Shown in pieces: positions 6,727-12,692 of a stretch of 12,692 nucleotides of DNA (position 1 is the stretch's first letter; every line of letters begins with the position of its first letter). The translations under genes and the position numbers were made by a program. Source of the DNA: Terriglobus sp. (lineage in GTDB: Bacteria; Acidobacteriota; Terriglobia; Terriglobales; Acidobacteriaceae); assembly GCA_023265355.1 (NCBI GenBank), contig JAHFTZ010000017.1, positions 1-12,692 on the forward strand. The letters run 5' to 3'. The notes under the pieces were generated by a model. That model worked only from the letters and a program-made list of their open reading frames with translations. It ran no database searches and was not told where the DNA came from.

Positions 6727-7655
6727 TGGAGTAGTTCGCCCTCTTTAATCTGAAAGCCCCGAAGAAATTCTTCGGCGGGCATGCGGCGCTTGCCTTCGAG
6801 CTGGAGCTCTTCGAGAAAGATCGCGGTCTGGTTGGCGCAGGCTACAAGGAGGTGCGTCTCTTCGACGAAGAGCGTTCCGGGCGCATGCTCTGTGGGTTGC
6901 GAACACGGGCGCATGGCGTGGACGATGAGCTTCTTGCCGCGCAGCGAAGTAAACGCGCCGGGCCATGGCTGGAAGCCACGGAAGCGGTTGTAGATGGTCT
7001 CCGCGGTCTGTGTGAAATCGATGCGTCCATCTTCGCGCGTGAGGATGGGCGCGAGCGTGGCTTCGGCGTCGTTCTGTTTGATCGGAGTAACGTTGCCCGC
7101 TTCGAGGCACTGCAGCGTCTGCACCGTAAGAAGCGCGCCGATGGACGCAAGCTCCGCAAAGAGCTCCGGCGAGGTGGTGTGTGGACCGATGGGAACCTCA
7201 CGCTTGAGCAACATGTCTCCGGTGTCGAGACCCGCATCGATGCGCATGGTGGTGACGCCGGTCTTCGTATCGCCTGCCGCGACGGCCCACTGTATGGGCG
7301 CTGCGCCGCGCCAGCGTGGGAGAAGCGAGCCGTGCAGATTGATGTTGCCGAAGCGAGGCACATCGAGCATCCACTGAGGAATGATGCGACCGTAGGCGAC
7401 GATGAGGATCGCATCGGGCGCGATGCCTTCGATCTTCTCGCGAAGCTCTGTATTGTTCTTCAGCTTCTCCGGCTGCACCACGCGCAGGTTGTGTGCGAGC
7501 GCGGCCTGTTTGACGGGCGTCGACTGCACCTCTCCACTACGACCCACGGGGCGGTCCGGCTGCGAGAGGACAAGCGCTACTTCGTGTCCGGCGGCGAGGA
7601 CCGCTTCCAGCGAAGGGACAGCGAACTGCGGTGTGCCGCAGAAGACGAGCTTCAC
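6723..7655 (-). CDS. fmt: Methionyl-tRNA formyltransferase
   Basis: Fmt formylates initiator Met-tRNA from 10-formyl-tetrahydrofolate. From the GTG at 7655 the product is 310 residues and begins KLVFCGTPQFAVPSLEAV, the usual N-terminus. The folate/catalytic core is clear: AYGRIIPQ (87-94), then INLHGSLLPRWRGAAPIQ (105-122) with N106 and H108, and IDAGLDTGDML (139-149) with D144, making the Asn-His-Asp catalytic set. The C-terminal tRNA-binding domain ends with LEELQLEGKRRMPAEEFLRG. I chose the GTG at 7655 because it fits the family N-terminus and has GGTGA upstream. A second in-frame GTG at 7667, inside the end of def, would add four residues (MSGN). The gene follows def almost without a gap and its stop overlaps the start of rsmB. 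Confidence 0.95.
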   Translation of the reverse strand: MKLVFCGTPQFAVPSLEAVLAAGHEVALVLSQPDRPVGRSGEVQSTPVKQAALAHNLRVVQPEKLKNNTELREKIEGIAPDAILIVAYGRIIPQWMLDVPRFGNINLHGSLLPRWRGAAPIQWAVAAGDTKTGVTTMRIDAGLDTGDMLLKREVPIGPHTTSPELFAELASIGALLTVQTLQCLEAGNVTPIKQNDAEATLAPILTREDGRIDFTQTAETIYNRFRGFQPWPGAFTSLRGKKLIVHAMRPCSQPTEHAPGTLFVEETHLLVACANQTAIFLEELQLEGKRRMPAEEFLRGFQIKEGELLQ

Positions 7656-7656
7656 G

Positions 7657-8166
7657 TTACCACTCACCGTTCTTCATCAACTTGCGGATGCGGCGGCCGA
7701 CAAGGTCGCGCTTGAGCCGCGAGATCTTCGAGATGAAAAGAATGCCATTGAGATGATCGATCTCGTGCTGAAAGGCGCGTGCAAGGAGTTCAGTGCCTTC
7801 CACTTCAAAGTGCTTGCCCGTGGCGTCCTGCGCGCGGACTTTTACCCATGCGGCGCGGGTTACTGTTTCGCGAATATCGGGAAGAGAGAGACAGCCCTCT
7901 TCTTCATGCTGCCGGCCTTCGACCGCGATGACCTCTGGGTTGATGAGGACGATCTTCTCTTCCGGCCGCTTCTTAAAGCTGAGATCGATGATCGTGATGC
8001 GGCGCGAAATATTGATCTGCGGCGCAGCAAGACCGATGCCCTCCGCCGCATACATGGAGGCGAACATATCGTCGACGAGCGTCTTGAGTGTGTCGTCGAA
8101 GAGCGTGACAGGCTCGGCGACTTTCTCAAGAACGGGATCCGGAAATTTGATGATTTCGTAGAGCAT
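7657..8166 (-). CDS. def: Peptide deformylase
   Basis: Deformylase removes the N-formyl group from nascent peptides on the ribosome and so acts downstream of Fmt. The 169-residue length is standard. All three family motifs are intact: motif 1 GIGLAAPQ (43-50, with Q50), motif 2 EEGCLSLP (89-96, with metal-ligand C92) and motif 3 QHEIDHLNG (133-141, with H134, E135 and H138). EGCLS with this C-terminal length suggests a type 1 enzyme, usually Fe2+-dependent in vivo. The ATG lies two bases after the aroC stop and has AGGAAG eight bases upstream, inside the aroC end. The def-fmt pairing is conserved across many bacteria and supports a joint transcript. Confidence 0.97.
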   Translation of the reverse strand: MLYEIIKFPDPVLEKVAEPVTLFDDTLKTLVDDMFASMYAAEGIGLAAPQINISRRITIIDLSFKKRPEEKIVLINPEVIAVEGRQHEEEGCLSLPDIRETVTRAAWVKVRAQDATGKHFEVEGTELLARAFQHEIDHLNGILFISKISRLKRDLVGRRIRKLMKNGEW

Positions 8167-8168
8167 GG

Positions 8169-9350
8169 CTAAAACTTCCTGATCTGTTCGCGGTATCCAT
8201 CAAAGTTACGCTTGAGTTCGCGCACCGAGTCGCCGCCAAATTTCTCCAGGACAAGACGTGCGATTGCGATGGCGACCATGGCTTCCGCAGCTACGCCCGC
8301 TGCGGGAACGACGCAGACATCGGAGCGCTCGTATGCGGCCTTGGTGACTTCGCGCGTCGCGAAGCTGACAGAGGCGAGCGGACGGCGCAGCGTGGAGATA
8401 GGCTTCAGGTAGCCGCGCACGGTGACGTCTTCCCCGTTAGAGATACCGCCTTCGATACCGCCAGCGTTGTTCTTTTCGCGCGAGAAGCGCGTGTGTTTCT
8501 CTGCGTCTTCTGACTCTGTGTAAGCGATGGCATCGTGAACGGCGGAGCCGATGGATTCCGCTGCGGTGACGCCGCATCCGATCTCTACAGCCTTGACCGC
8601 CTGAAGGCTCATAACCGCTTGTGCCAGCAGGCCGTCGAGGCGCTCGTCCCAGTTAGTGTGCGTTCCAATGCCCGGGGGCAGGCCGTGCGTGACCACCTCG
8701 AAGATGCCGCCGACCGTATCTCCGGTGCGGAGGACCTTATCGACTTCCGCCTTCATGCGCTGCTCGGCCTCAGGGTCGATGCAGTTGAGAAGGACAGTCT
8801 CCTTCTTCGAGAGGTCGACGAGCTCCTGCCACACGTAAGGGCGCTGCAGCTCTGCCTGTCCGACGCGGATGACATGAGAGAGGACTTCGACGCCAAGTTC
8901 GCGGAGAAGCATCTTGGCAAGCGCTCCGCCCGCCACGCGCGCAGAGGACTCGCGCGCCGAAGCGCGTTCGAGGATATAGCGCGCATCGGGAAAGTCGTAC
9001 TTCAGCGCGCCCGCCAGATCGGCGTGGCCGGGACGGGGAGATGTGACGGGTTTGTGCTTCTCTGCATCGCCGCTTTCCACGGGCAGGATCTCTTCCCAGT
9101 TCTTCCAGTCGCGATTGGCGATCTGCATGGCGATGGGCGAACCGATGGTCTTGCCATGGCGCACGCCGGAGAGGATATGCGCTGCGTCGCGTTCAATCCG
9201 CATGCGCCCGCCTCGGCCGTAGCCCTGCTGGCGACGCCAGAGCTCGTGCGAGAGGAACTCCTGGTCAACGGGAATACCTGCGGGGAGACCGCTGAGGAGG
9301 GCGATGAGCGCCTCGCCGTGGCTCTCGCCAGCTGTAGAAAATCGAAGCAT
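8169..9350 (-). CDS. aroC: Chorismate synthase
   Basis: AroC converts EPSP (5-enolpyruvylshikimate 3-phosphate) to chorismate with reduced FMN, the last shikimate step. The 393-residue product starts MLRFSTAGESHGEAL, with family signature 1 (GESHG, 9-12 plus neighbours), and continues through RRQQGYGRGGRM (39-50). RPGHADLAGALKYDF (106-120) is followed by the RASARESSARVAGGA stretch (129-143) containing the FMN/phosphate-binding arginines. GGISNGEDVTVRGYLKPIST (301-320) and RSDVCVVPAAGVAAEAM (342-358) complete the family signatures. The start is supported by an AAAGGAAAAAA ribosome site just upstream. It is the first gene of the minus-strand cluster with def, fmt and rsmB, and a promoter is expected in the 64-base divergent gap upstream. 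Confidence 0.98.
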   Translation of the reverse strand: MLRFSTAGESHGEALIALLSGLPAGIPVDQEFLSHELWRRQQGYGRGGRMRIERDAAHILSGVRHGKTIGSPIAMQIANRDWKNWEEILPVESGDAEKHKPVTSPRPGHADLAGALKYDFPDARYILERASARESSARVAGGALAKMLLRELGVEVLSHVIRVGQAELQRPYVWQELVDLSKKETVLLNCIDPEAEQRMKAEVDKVLRTGDTVGGIFEVVTHGLPPGIGTHTNWDERLDGLLAQAVMSLQAVKAVEIGCGVTAAESIGSAVHDAIAYTESEDAEKHTRFSREKNNAGGIEGGISNGEDVTVRGYLKPISTLRRPLASVSFATREVTKAAYERSDVCVVPAAGVAAEAMVAIAIARLVLEKFGGDSVRELKRNFDGYREQIRKF

Positions 9351-9373
9351 TTTTTTCCTTTACCTAAAGAGAA

Positions 9374-9384
9374 ATTGTAACAAT
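9374..9384. promoter_or_regulatory. Perfect 11-base palindrome in the aroC/hydrolase divergent gap (candidate operator and aroC -10 region)
   Basis: The 64-base gap 9351-9414 must carry promoters for both directions. It contains ATTGTAACAAT, an odd-length perfect palindrome (ATTGT-A-ACAAT). Read towards aroC, the same bases give TACAAT (9379 down to 9374), five of six matches to a -10 box. That would put a start point roughly 15-20 bases before the aroC ATG. No convincing -35 hexamer was found 16-18 bases further up. A site overlapping a -10 could bind a dimeric regulator, but a chance palindrome of this length in an AT-rich gap is possible. Confidence 0.35.
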
Positions 9385-9414
9385 GCGAGAGCAGGTACGA
9401 GGAGACGGCAGGCA

Positions 9415-11427
9415 ATGTACAGGGTACGAGCGTTTGCAAGGGGTCTGATTCTATTGAGCCTATGCGCGACCGCAGAGGCAAAAGTGGTGCGGATCGTGAT
9501 GGACGAGCAGAAGGATGGCTCCGAGGCAGGGCGCGGTATGCCTGCGGATTACCGCGTTCTACAAGGCCGCGCGTACGGCGAACTGGACCCGCGCGACCCG
9601 CATAACCGCATCATCACGGATATTGACCTGGCGGAAAAAGACAGTCGCGGCATGGTGGAGTACGTGGCGACCTTCACGCTCTACGCGCCCTTGCACCCTG
9701 CGGCCAAGGCTGTTCTGCTCTACGACGTGGTGAACCGTGGCGGTGCGGCGATGCCGCGTGAGTATGCCAATGGCGACTACTTTCTGATCTCCGGCTGGCA
9801 GGGTGATATCGCTTTTGGCGGACGTGCGATCTCCGGTGGTCCGGGTGAGACCGTGAAGGTGCCGGTGGCGCGGCGCGTTACAGGGGCTGCAGTGGCGCGC
9901 TTCTACGATCTTCCTCAGGGCAAAAAGACTTTGGCCCTGGCGGAATCTGCAACGTACATCTCTTCCGGTGTTCCGCCCGTTCCGGCAGATTTGGACACCA
10001 CACACGCTCACCTGGTGACGAAGCAGTACGAGGATGTCGATGGCGCTACGGGTGGCGTAGCGGAGGTGCCGCAGAGCGACTGGGCATGGGGCGATTGCGA
10101 GCGATCCTCTTTTCCCGGCAAAGCCGATGCGACGAAGATCTGCCTGAAGAATGGCGCGGAGGCTTCCCTTCTCTACGAACTGCGCTACACGGCGAAAGAC
10201 CCGCAGGTGCTCGGCGTCGGCCTTGCCGCGATGCGCGATGTGAATACCTTCTTCCGCTACGAAAAGCAGGACAGCGTTGGAACCTTGAATCCTGTGTCGG
10301 GGAACGTTCGTTCGGCGATCTCTACCGGCGTTTCGCAGTCAGGGAATACGTTGCGCTCCATGGTTAACCTTGGCTTCAACGAAGACGAGCAGGGCCGCAG
10401 GGTGTGGGACGGTGTGATGTCGATCATCGCGGCGCGACAGACTCCCGAAAACGTCCGCTTCGGCGTCCCGGGCGGGACGAGCATGATCTATGACGTCGGC
10501 ACAGACGGCGTGAACTGGTGGACGCACGCCGAGGACACCGTCCGCAGCAATCCCGCAGGTGGCTTGCTGGACCGCTGTACAGCAGCGAAGAACTGCCCGA
10601 AGATCGTCGAACTGCTTGGGTCTGCAGAGTTCTATTCTCTGCGTGCTTCGATGGCTTTTGTGGGAACGGACGCGAAGGCTGATCTTCCTCTGCCTGCAAA
10701 CGTGCGTCGGTACTACGTAAACAGCACTACGCATGGCGGCGGCGGTGGCGGTTTCAACCTGCACCAACATGAGGTCAGGAACTGCGTTCTGCAGGCGAAT
10801 CCGAATCCCGAGAGCCCAACGCGACGCGCGCTCCTGCTCGCACTCAAACAATGGGTGCTGGATGACACGCCACCGCCGGCCAGTGTTTACCCCAGACTCG
10901 CTGCGGGAACGCTGGCGCCTGCCAGCACCGTGATGGCGAGCTTTCCGCATATTCCCGGCGAGCCGATGCCAGTGCTCAACCCGAACCTGATCTATGCGCT
11001 TGGCCCGGAGTTCCACGCCAACGATCTCTCCGGCGTGGTCCAGACGCGACCGCAGCCCGTGATCGGTGTAGCGAAGGGCGTGCTGCCCACTCTGGATGCC
11101 GATGGCAACGAGATCGGCGGCCTGTATACCGCTCTCCGCGATGCTCCGCTAGGCACGTACGTGGGTTGGAACGTGGTGACGAGCGGATTCCGTAAGGGAC
11201 AGTTCTGCGCCCTCACCGGCGGGTATATTCCCTTCACAGCAACGGCGGAGGAGCGCATGGCAAAGCATGATCCACGTCCTTCGATCGAAGAGCGTTATGG
11301 AACACATGCGCAGTACGTGGAGCGCGTGCGCGCGACTGCGATGAAGCAGGTGCGCGAGCGTCTGCTCCTTCAGGATGATGCGGAGAAGATGATTGCGGAG
11401 GCAGAGGCGAGTTTTGTGCTTAGGTAG
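9415..11427 (+). CDS. Secreted alpha/beta hydrolase domain protein (Abhydrolase_10-like)
   Basis: The frame is open from 9304, but the ATG at 9415 is chosen. It lies outside aroC, has GAGGAG (9399-9404) upstream, and starts a signal peptide: basic RVRAFARG, hydrophobic LILLSLCATA, and a cleavage site near A20 or A22. The mature protein of about 650 residues matches what I recall of the large alpha/beta-hydrolase family whose members carry GFSQSG and GFNEDE-like motifs. Here these are GVSQSG at 305-310 (S307 the probable nucleophile, as in cutinase-like G-x-S-Q) and NLGFNEDEQGRRVWDGVM (318-335). A candidate catalytic histidine is H440 in STTHGGGGGGFNLH (437-450). Five cysteines that could form disulfides fit export (228, 243, 388, 394, 457). 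The reaction is probably ester or lactone hydrolysis, but the substrate is unknown. It appears monocistronic, divergent from aroC. Confidence 0.8.
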   Translation: MYRVRAFARGLILLSLCATAEAKVVRIVMDEQKDGSEAGRGMPADYRVLQGRAYGELDPRDPHNRIITDIDLAEKDSRGMVEYVATFTLYAPLHPAAKAVLLYDVVNRGGAAMPREYANGDYFLISGWQGDIAFGGRAISGGPGETVKVPVARRVTGAAVARFYDLPQGKKTLALAESATYISSGVPPVPADLDTTHAHLVTKQYEDVDGATGGVAEVPQSDWAWGDCERSSFPGKADATKICLKNGAEASLLYELRYTAKDPQVLGVGLAAMRDVNTFFRYEKQDSVGTLNPVSGNVRSAISTGVSQSGNTLRSMVNLGFNEDEQGRRVWDGVMSIIAARQTPENVRFGVPGGTSMIYDVGTDGVNWWTHAEDTVRSNPAGGLLDRCTAAKNCPKIVELLGSAEFYSLRASMAFVGTDAKADLPLPANVRRYYVNSTTHGGGGGGFNLHQHEVRNCVLQANPNPESPTRRALLLALKQWVLDDTPPPASVYPRLAAGTLAPASTVMASFPHIPGEPMPVLNPNLIYALGPEFHANDLSGVVQTRPQPVIGVAKGVLPTLDADGNEIGGLYTALRDAPLGTYVGWNVVTSGFRKGQFCALTGGYIPFTATAEERMAKHDPRPSIEERYGTHAQYVERVRATAMKQVRERLLLQDDAEKMIAEAEASFVLR

Positions 11428-11471
11428 AGTTCGATCTGCTGCAAGAACTTACGCCGACTTCTCGAAGGATG

Positions 11472-12290
11472 TTACCCAGAGGTAGGAGGGATCGTGGTTC
11501 CGATTTCAATTTTTCTATAGTCCCGAGCTACGAGCAACTTGCGCGTTATTTCCCGGATAGGAGGGGGCGGCGATCCACCAACGCGGAGCTCAAATGTGCA
11601 ATTTCTGAATACTGCAGAATCTGACAAAAACAGTGAACCTCCTGAATACACGAGATGAACGCGTTCCATATCGAAGAACTGGATATATGTTCCGGGCTCT
11701 CGGGCTTCTGCCGCCTGAAACCCCTTATACGCTTCGCTCCTTAGGAAGGCCTCGCTGTCGCTCAGATCCAGTGTGCAGTCATGGAACTGAAAGAGGTACC
11801 CAATCTTGATAGGACCATCTACTTTTCCTGTGCTTAAAGGGATTACAGTCCATGGACGAGTGAGGCAGTTACCCAAATTAGGAGGCGAGCTGGCACGATA
11901 ACTAACCAACGTCGTGGCGGCCTGCCAAGCTTCAGGCAGACCTGGCTCTCGCTGTATGACGCCATCAAGAGCTTTTCCTAACTGCAATGCCTTAGCTTGT
12001 GAAGGGGTACCGCCCTGAGCTTGAGCAGCTCTTACATTAGCCGTGACTTGAGTGAGAGATGCAACTAGGTGTTCTTGGGACTGTGGAGCGTTTAGCGATT
12101 CGACGATTTTTGTGCCCGTCTGATCTTCTATTTTCTGGCCGATCGTGGACAGCTTCGAGTTCATTGCAAAGAACCACACCGTAAGCGCTCCCATCCAGAG
12201 GACCGCCCCTCCAACTACAACCTTAAAAGAAAAGGAATGGGTGGATTCGAACTTTTCAAGTGCTGCAATTCGCTCGGGCTGAGTCGCCAT
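11472..12290 (-). CDS. Orphan single-span membrane protein of unknown function
   Basis: I do not recognise the family. From the ATG at 12290 (AAGG five bases upstream) the product is 272 residues. It has a short N-terminal helix (QPERIAALEKFESTHSF), one membrane span (about 23-42), and a helical polar stretch (about 43-120, possibly coiled coil around SKLSTIGQKIEDQTGTKIVE). A beta-rich C-terminal domain (about 155-265) contains FQFHDCTLDLSD and VYSGGSLFLSDSAVFRNCTF. That last pattern resembles a turn of a right-handed beta-helix remembered from other hypothetical proteins. The frame is open further up to an ATG at 12353, which would add 21 residues (MDTTFIGGENGC...) with AGGTGA ten bases before it. 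The region is clearly AT-richer than its neighbours, consistent with horizontal gain. It has no same-strand partner close enough to suggest an operon. Confidence 0.68.
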   Translation of the reverse strand: MATQPERIAALEKFESTHSFSFKVVVGGAVLWMGALTVWFFAMNSKLSTIGQKIEDQTGTKIVESLNAPQSQEHLVASLTQVTANVRAAQAQGGTPSQAKALQLGKALDGVIQREPGLPEAWQAATTLVSYRASSPPNLGNCLTRPWTVIPLSTGKVDGPIKIGYLFQFHDCTLDLSDSEAFLRSEAYKGFQAAEAREPGTYIQFFDMERVHLVYSGGSLFLSDSAVFRNCTFELRVGGSPPPPIREITRKLLVARDYRKIEIGTTIPPTSG

Positions 12291-12445
12291 GTCTGCCTTA
12301 TGCCTCTGTTGAGTGGAACAACCATTCTCTCCGCCGATGAAAGTGGTGTCCATGCAAATCGCTTCACCTATTCATTACCATCGCTACTCATAGTTTTCTT
12401 TATCTGGAATTTAATCCACGCTCTACGCTGGGCTTCTCCGCAACG
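12291..12445. other. AT-rich intergenic stretch upstream of the orphan gene
   Basis: This 155-base gap separates the orphan gene from the end of the exoribonuclease gene, both on the minus strand. It is the AT-richest part of the window (22 G+C of 60 at 12361-12420 by hand count) and presumably holds the orphan gene's promoter and leader. I could not pick out a reliable -35/-10 pair, nor a hairpin plus T-run terminator for the upstream gene. The part from 12291 to 12353 would be coding if the longer start of the orphan gene is used. Confidence 0.4.
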
Positions 12446-12692
12446 TCAGGATCCGCCGCTCCCTGCGAGGTAAGCCTTGGAGTTGAGCAGAGCGCGCTCC
12501 ATGCTGCGGGAGAAGTCTGTGACTTCATCCGGCGCCTTGCCACTGTCGAGGGCCTTCTGGAACTCGGCGCGGATGTTCTGCATCTTCGCTTCGAGATCGT
12601 CGATGGCGGAGAAGACGATGGCCTCCGCCGTCATGGGCAGCTTGGGCGAGCCGAACTCGAAGCGCCCATGGTGCGAAAGGATCAGGTGCTCC
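12446..12692 (-). CDS. C-terminal part of a YhaM-type 3'-5' exoribonuclease, HD domain (partial, right edge)
   Basis: The frame runs in from the right edge (first full codon at 12691) to the TGA at 12448-12446, giving 82 residues. It begins EHLILSHHGRFEFGSPKLP and continues MTAEAIVFSAIDDLEAKMQN. This is the end of the HD hydrolase domain of OB-fold/HD proteins such as YhaM (CMP-binding factor), which trims RNA or DNA from the 3' end with metal ions. The HHG histidines and the later aspartates of AIDDLEAKM fit the family's last metal-binding segments. A low-complexity tail, AGSGGS, ends the protein. There is an internal ATG at 12634, but the conserved residues upstream show the gene continues beyond the window. 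Confidence 0.85.
   Translation of the reverse strand, partial: EHLILSHHGRFEFGSPKLPMTAEAIVFSAIDDLEAKMQNIRAEFQKALDSGKAPDEVTDFSRSMERALLNSKAYLAGSGGS

Noticed and set aside
9304..9414. An N-terminal extension of the hydrolase gene starting inside aroC.
   Set aside because: It would add 37 residues ahead of a clean signal peptide and overlap the divergent aroC start; the ATG at 9415 has its own ribosome site.
11428..11449. A possible terminator hairpin (AGTTC/GAACT) just after the hydrolase stop.
   Set aside because: The stem has only five base pairs with a 12-base loop and no T-run follows, so it is too weak to call.
12237..12473. A 78-residue plus-strand frame with one hydrophobic stretch, overlapping the 5' part of the orphan gene and the end of the exoribonuclease gene.
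   Set aside because: It is antisense to supported genes at both ends and has no clear ribosome site. Its hydrophobic stretch comes from AT-rich non-coding sequence.
1..12692. A search for defence systems, CRISPR arrays, tRNAs, transposases and phage genes.
   Set aside because: No spaced repeats, cloverleaf, transposase motif or phage-like gene was seen; nearly all space is taken by recognised housekeeping genes.

Overview
The window looks like an ordinary chromosomal segment of a GC-rich, probably Gram-negative soil bacterium. The best guess is Acidobacteriota, class Terriglobia (Granulicella/Terriglobus/Edaphobacter-like). That placement rests on the remembered style of the proteins, the aroC-def-fmt-rsmB gene order, a kinase-less PASTA protein next to it, and a hairpin repeat resembling ones remembered from that phylum. 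No rRNA or other decisive marker is present. No tRNA, CRISPR array, insertion sequence or phage gene was seen, and no convincing new multi-gene system.

Layout. Positions 1-118 hold the last 39 codons of an M28-type metallopeptidase. A plus-strand series follows: a TerC-family membrane protein (146-1078), aroB for 3-dehydroquinate synthase (1148-2266), the menaquinone methyltransferase ubiE/menG overlapping it by 4 bases (2263-3015), a long cation diffusion facilitator (3041-4477) and a membrane-anchored triple-PASTA protein (4490-5389). A 77-base convergent gap carries a hairpin repeat. A tightly packed minus-strand cluster then reads from right to left: aroC (9350-8169), def (8166-7657), fmt (7655-6723) and rsmB (6726-5467). 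The genes overlap or nearly touch, so they are probably co-transcribed.

A 64-base divergent gap with an 11-base palindrome separates aroC from a plus-strand gene for a secreted alpha/beta hydrolase (9415-11427). Convergent to it is a compositionally distinct, AT-richer stretch with one orphan single-span membrane protein (12290-11472, minus). The right edge holds the C-terminal end of a YhaM-type HD-domain exoribonuclease (minus, running off the window).

How the genes work together. AroB and AroC are two steps of the shikimate route to chorismate, and UbiE/MenG is the last step of menaquinone synthesis. Def and Fmt are the removal and addition ends of the N-formyl-methionine cycle, and RsmB modifies 16S rRNA, so the minus-strand cluster is mainly translation housekeeping headed by aroC. 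The most unusual points are three tandem cytoplasmic modules in the cation transporter, an RsmB that lacks most of the usual linker between its NusB-like and methyltransferase domains, and the AT-rich orphan gene near the right end.
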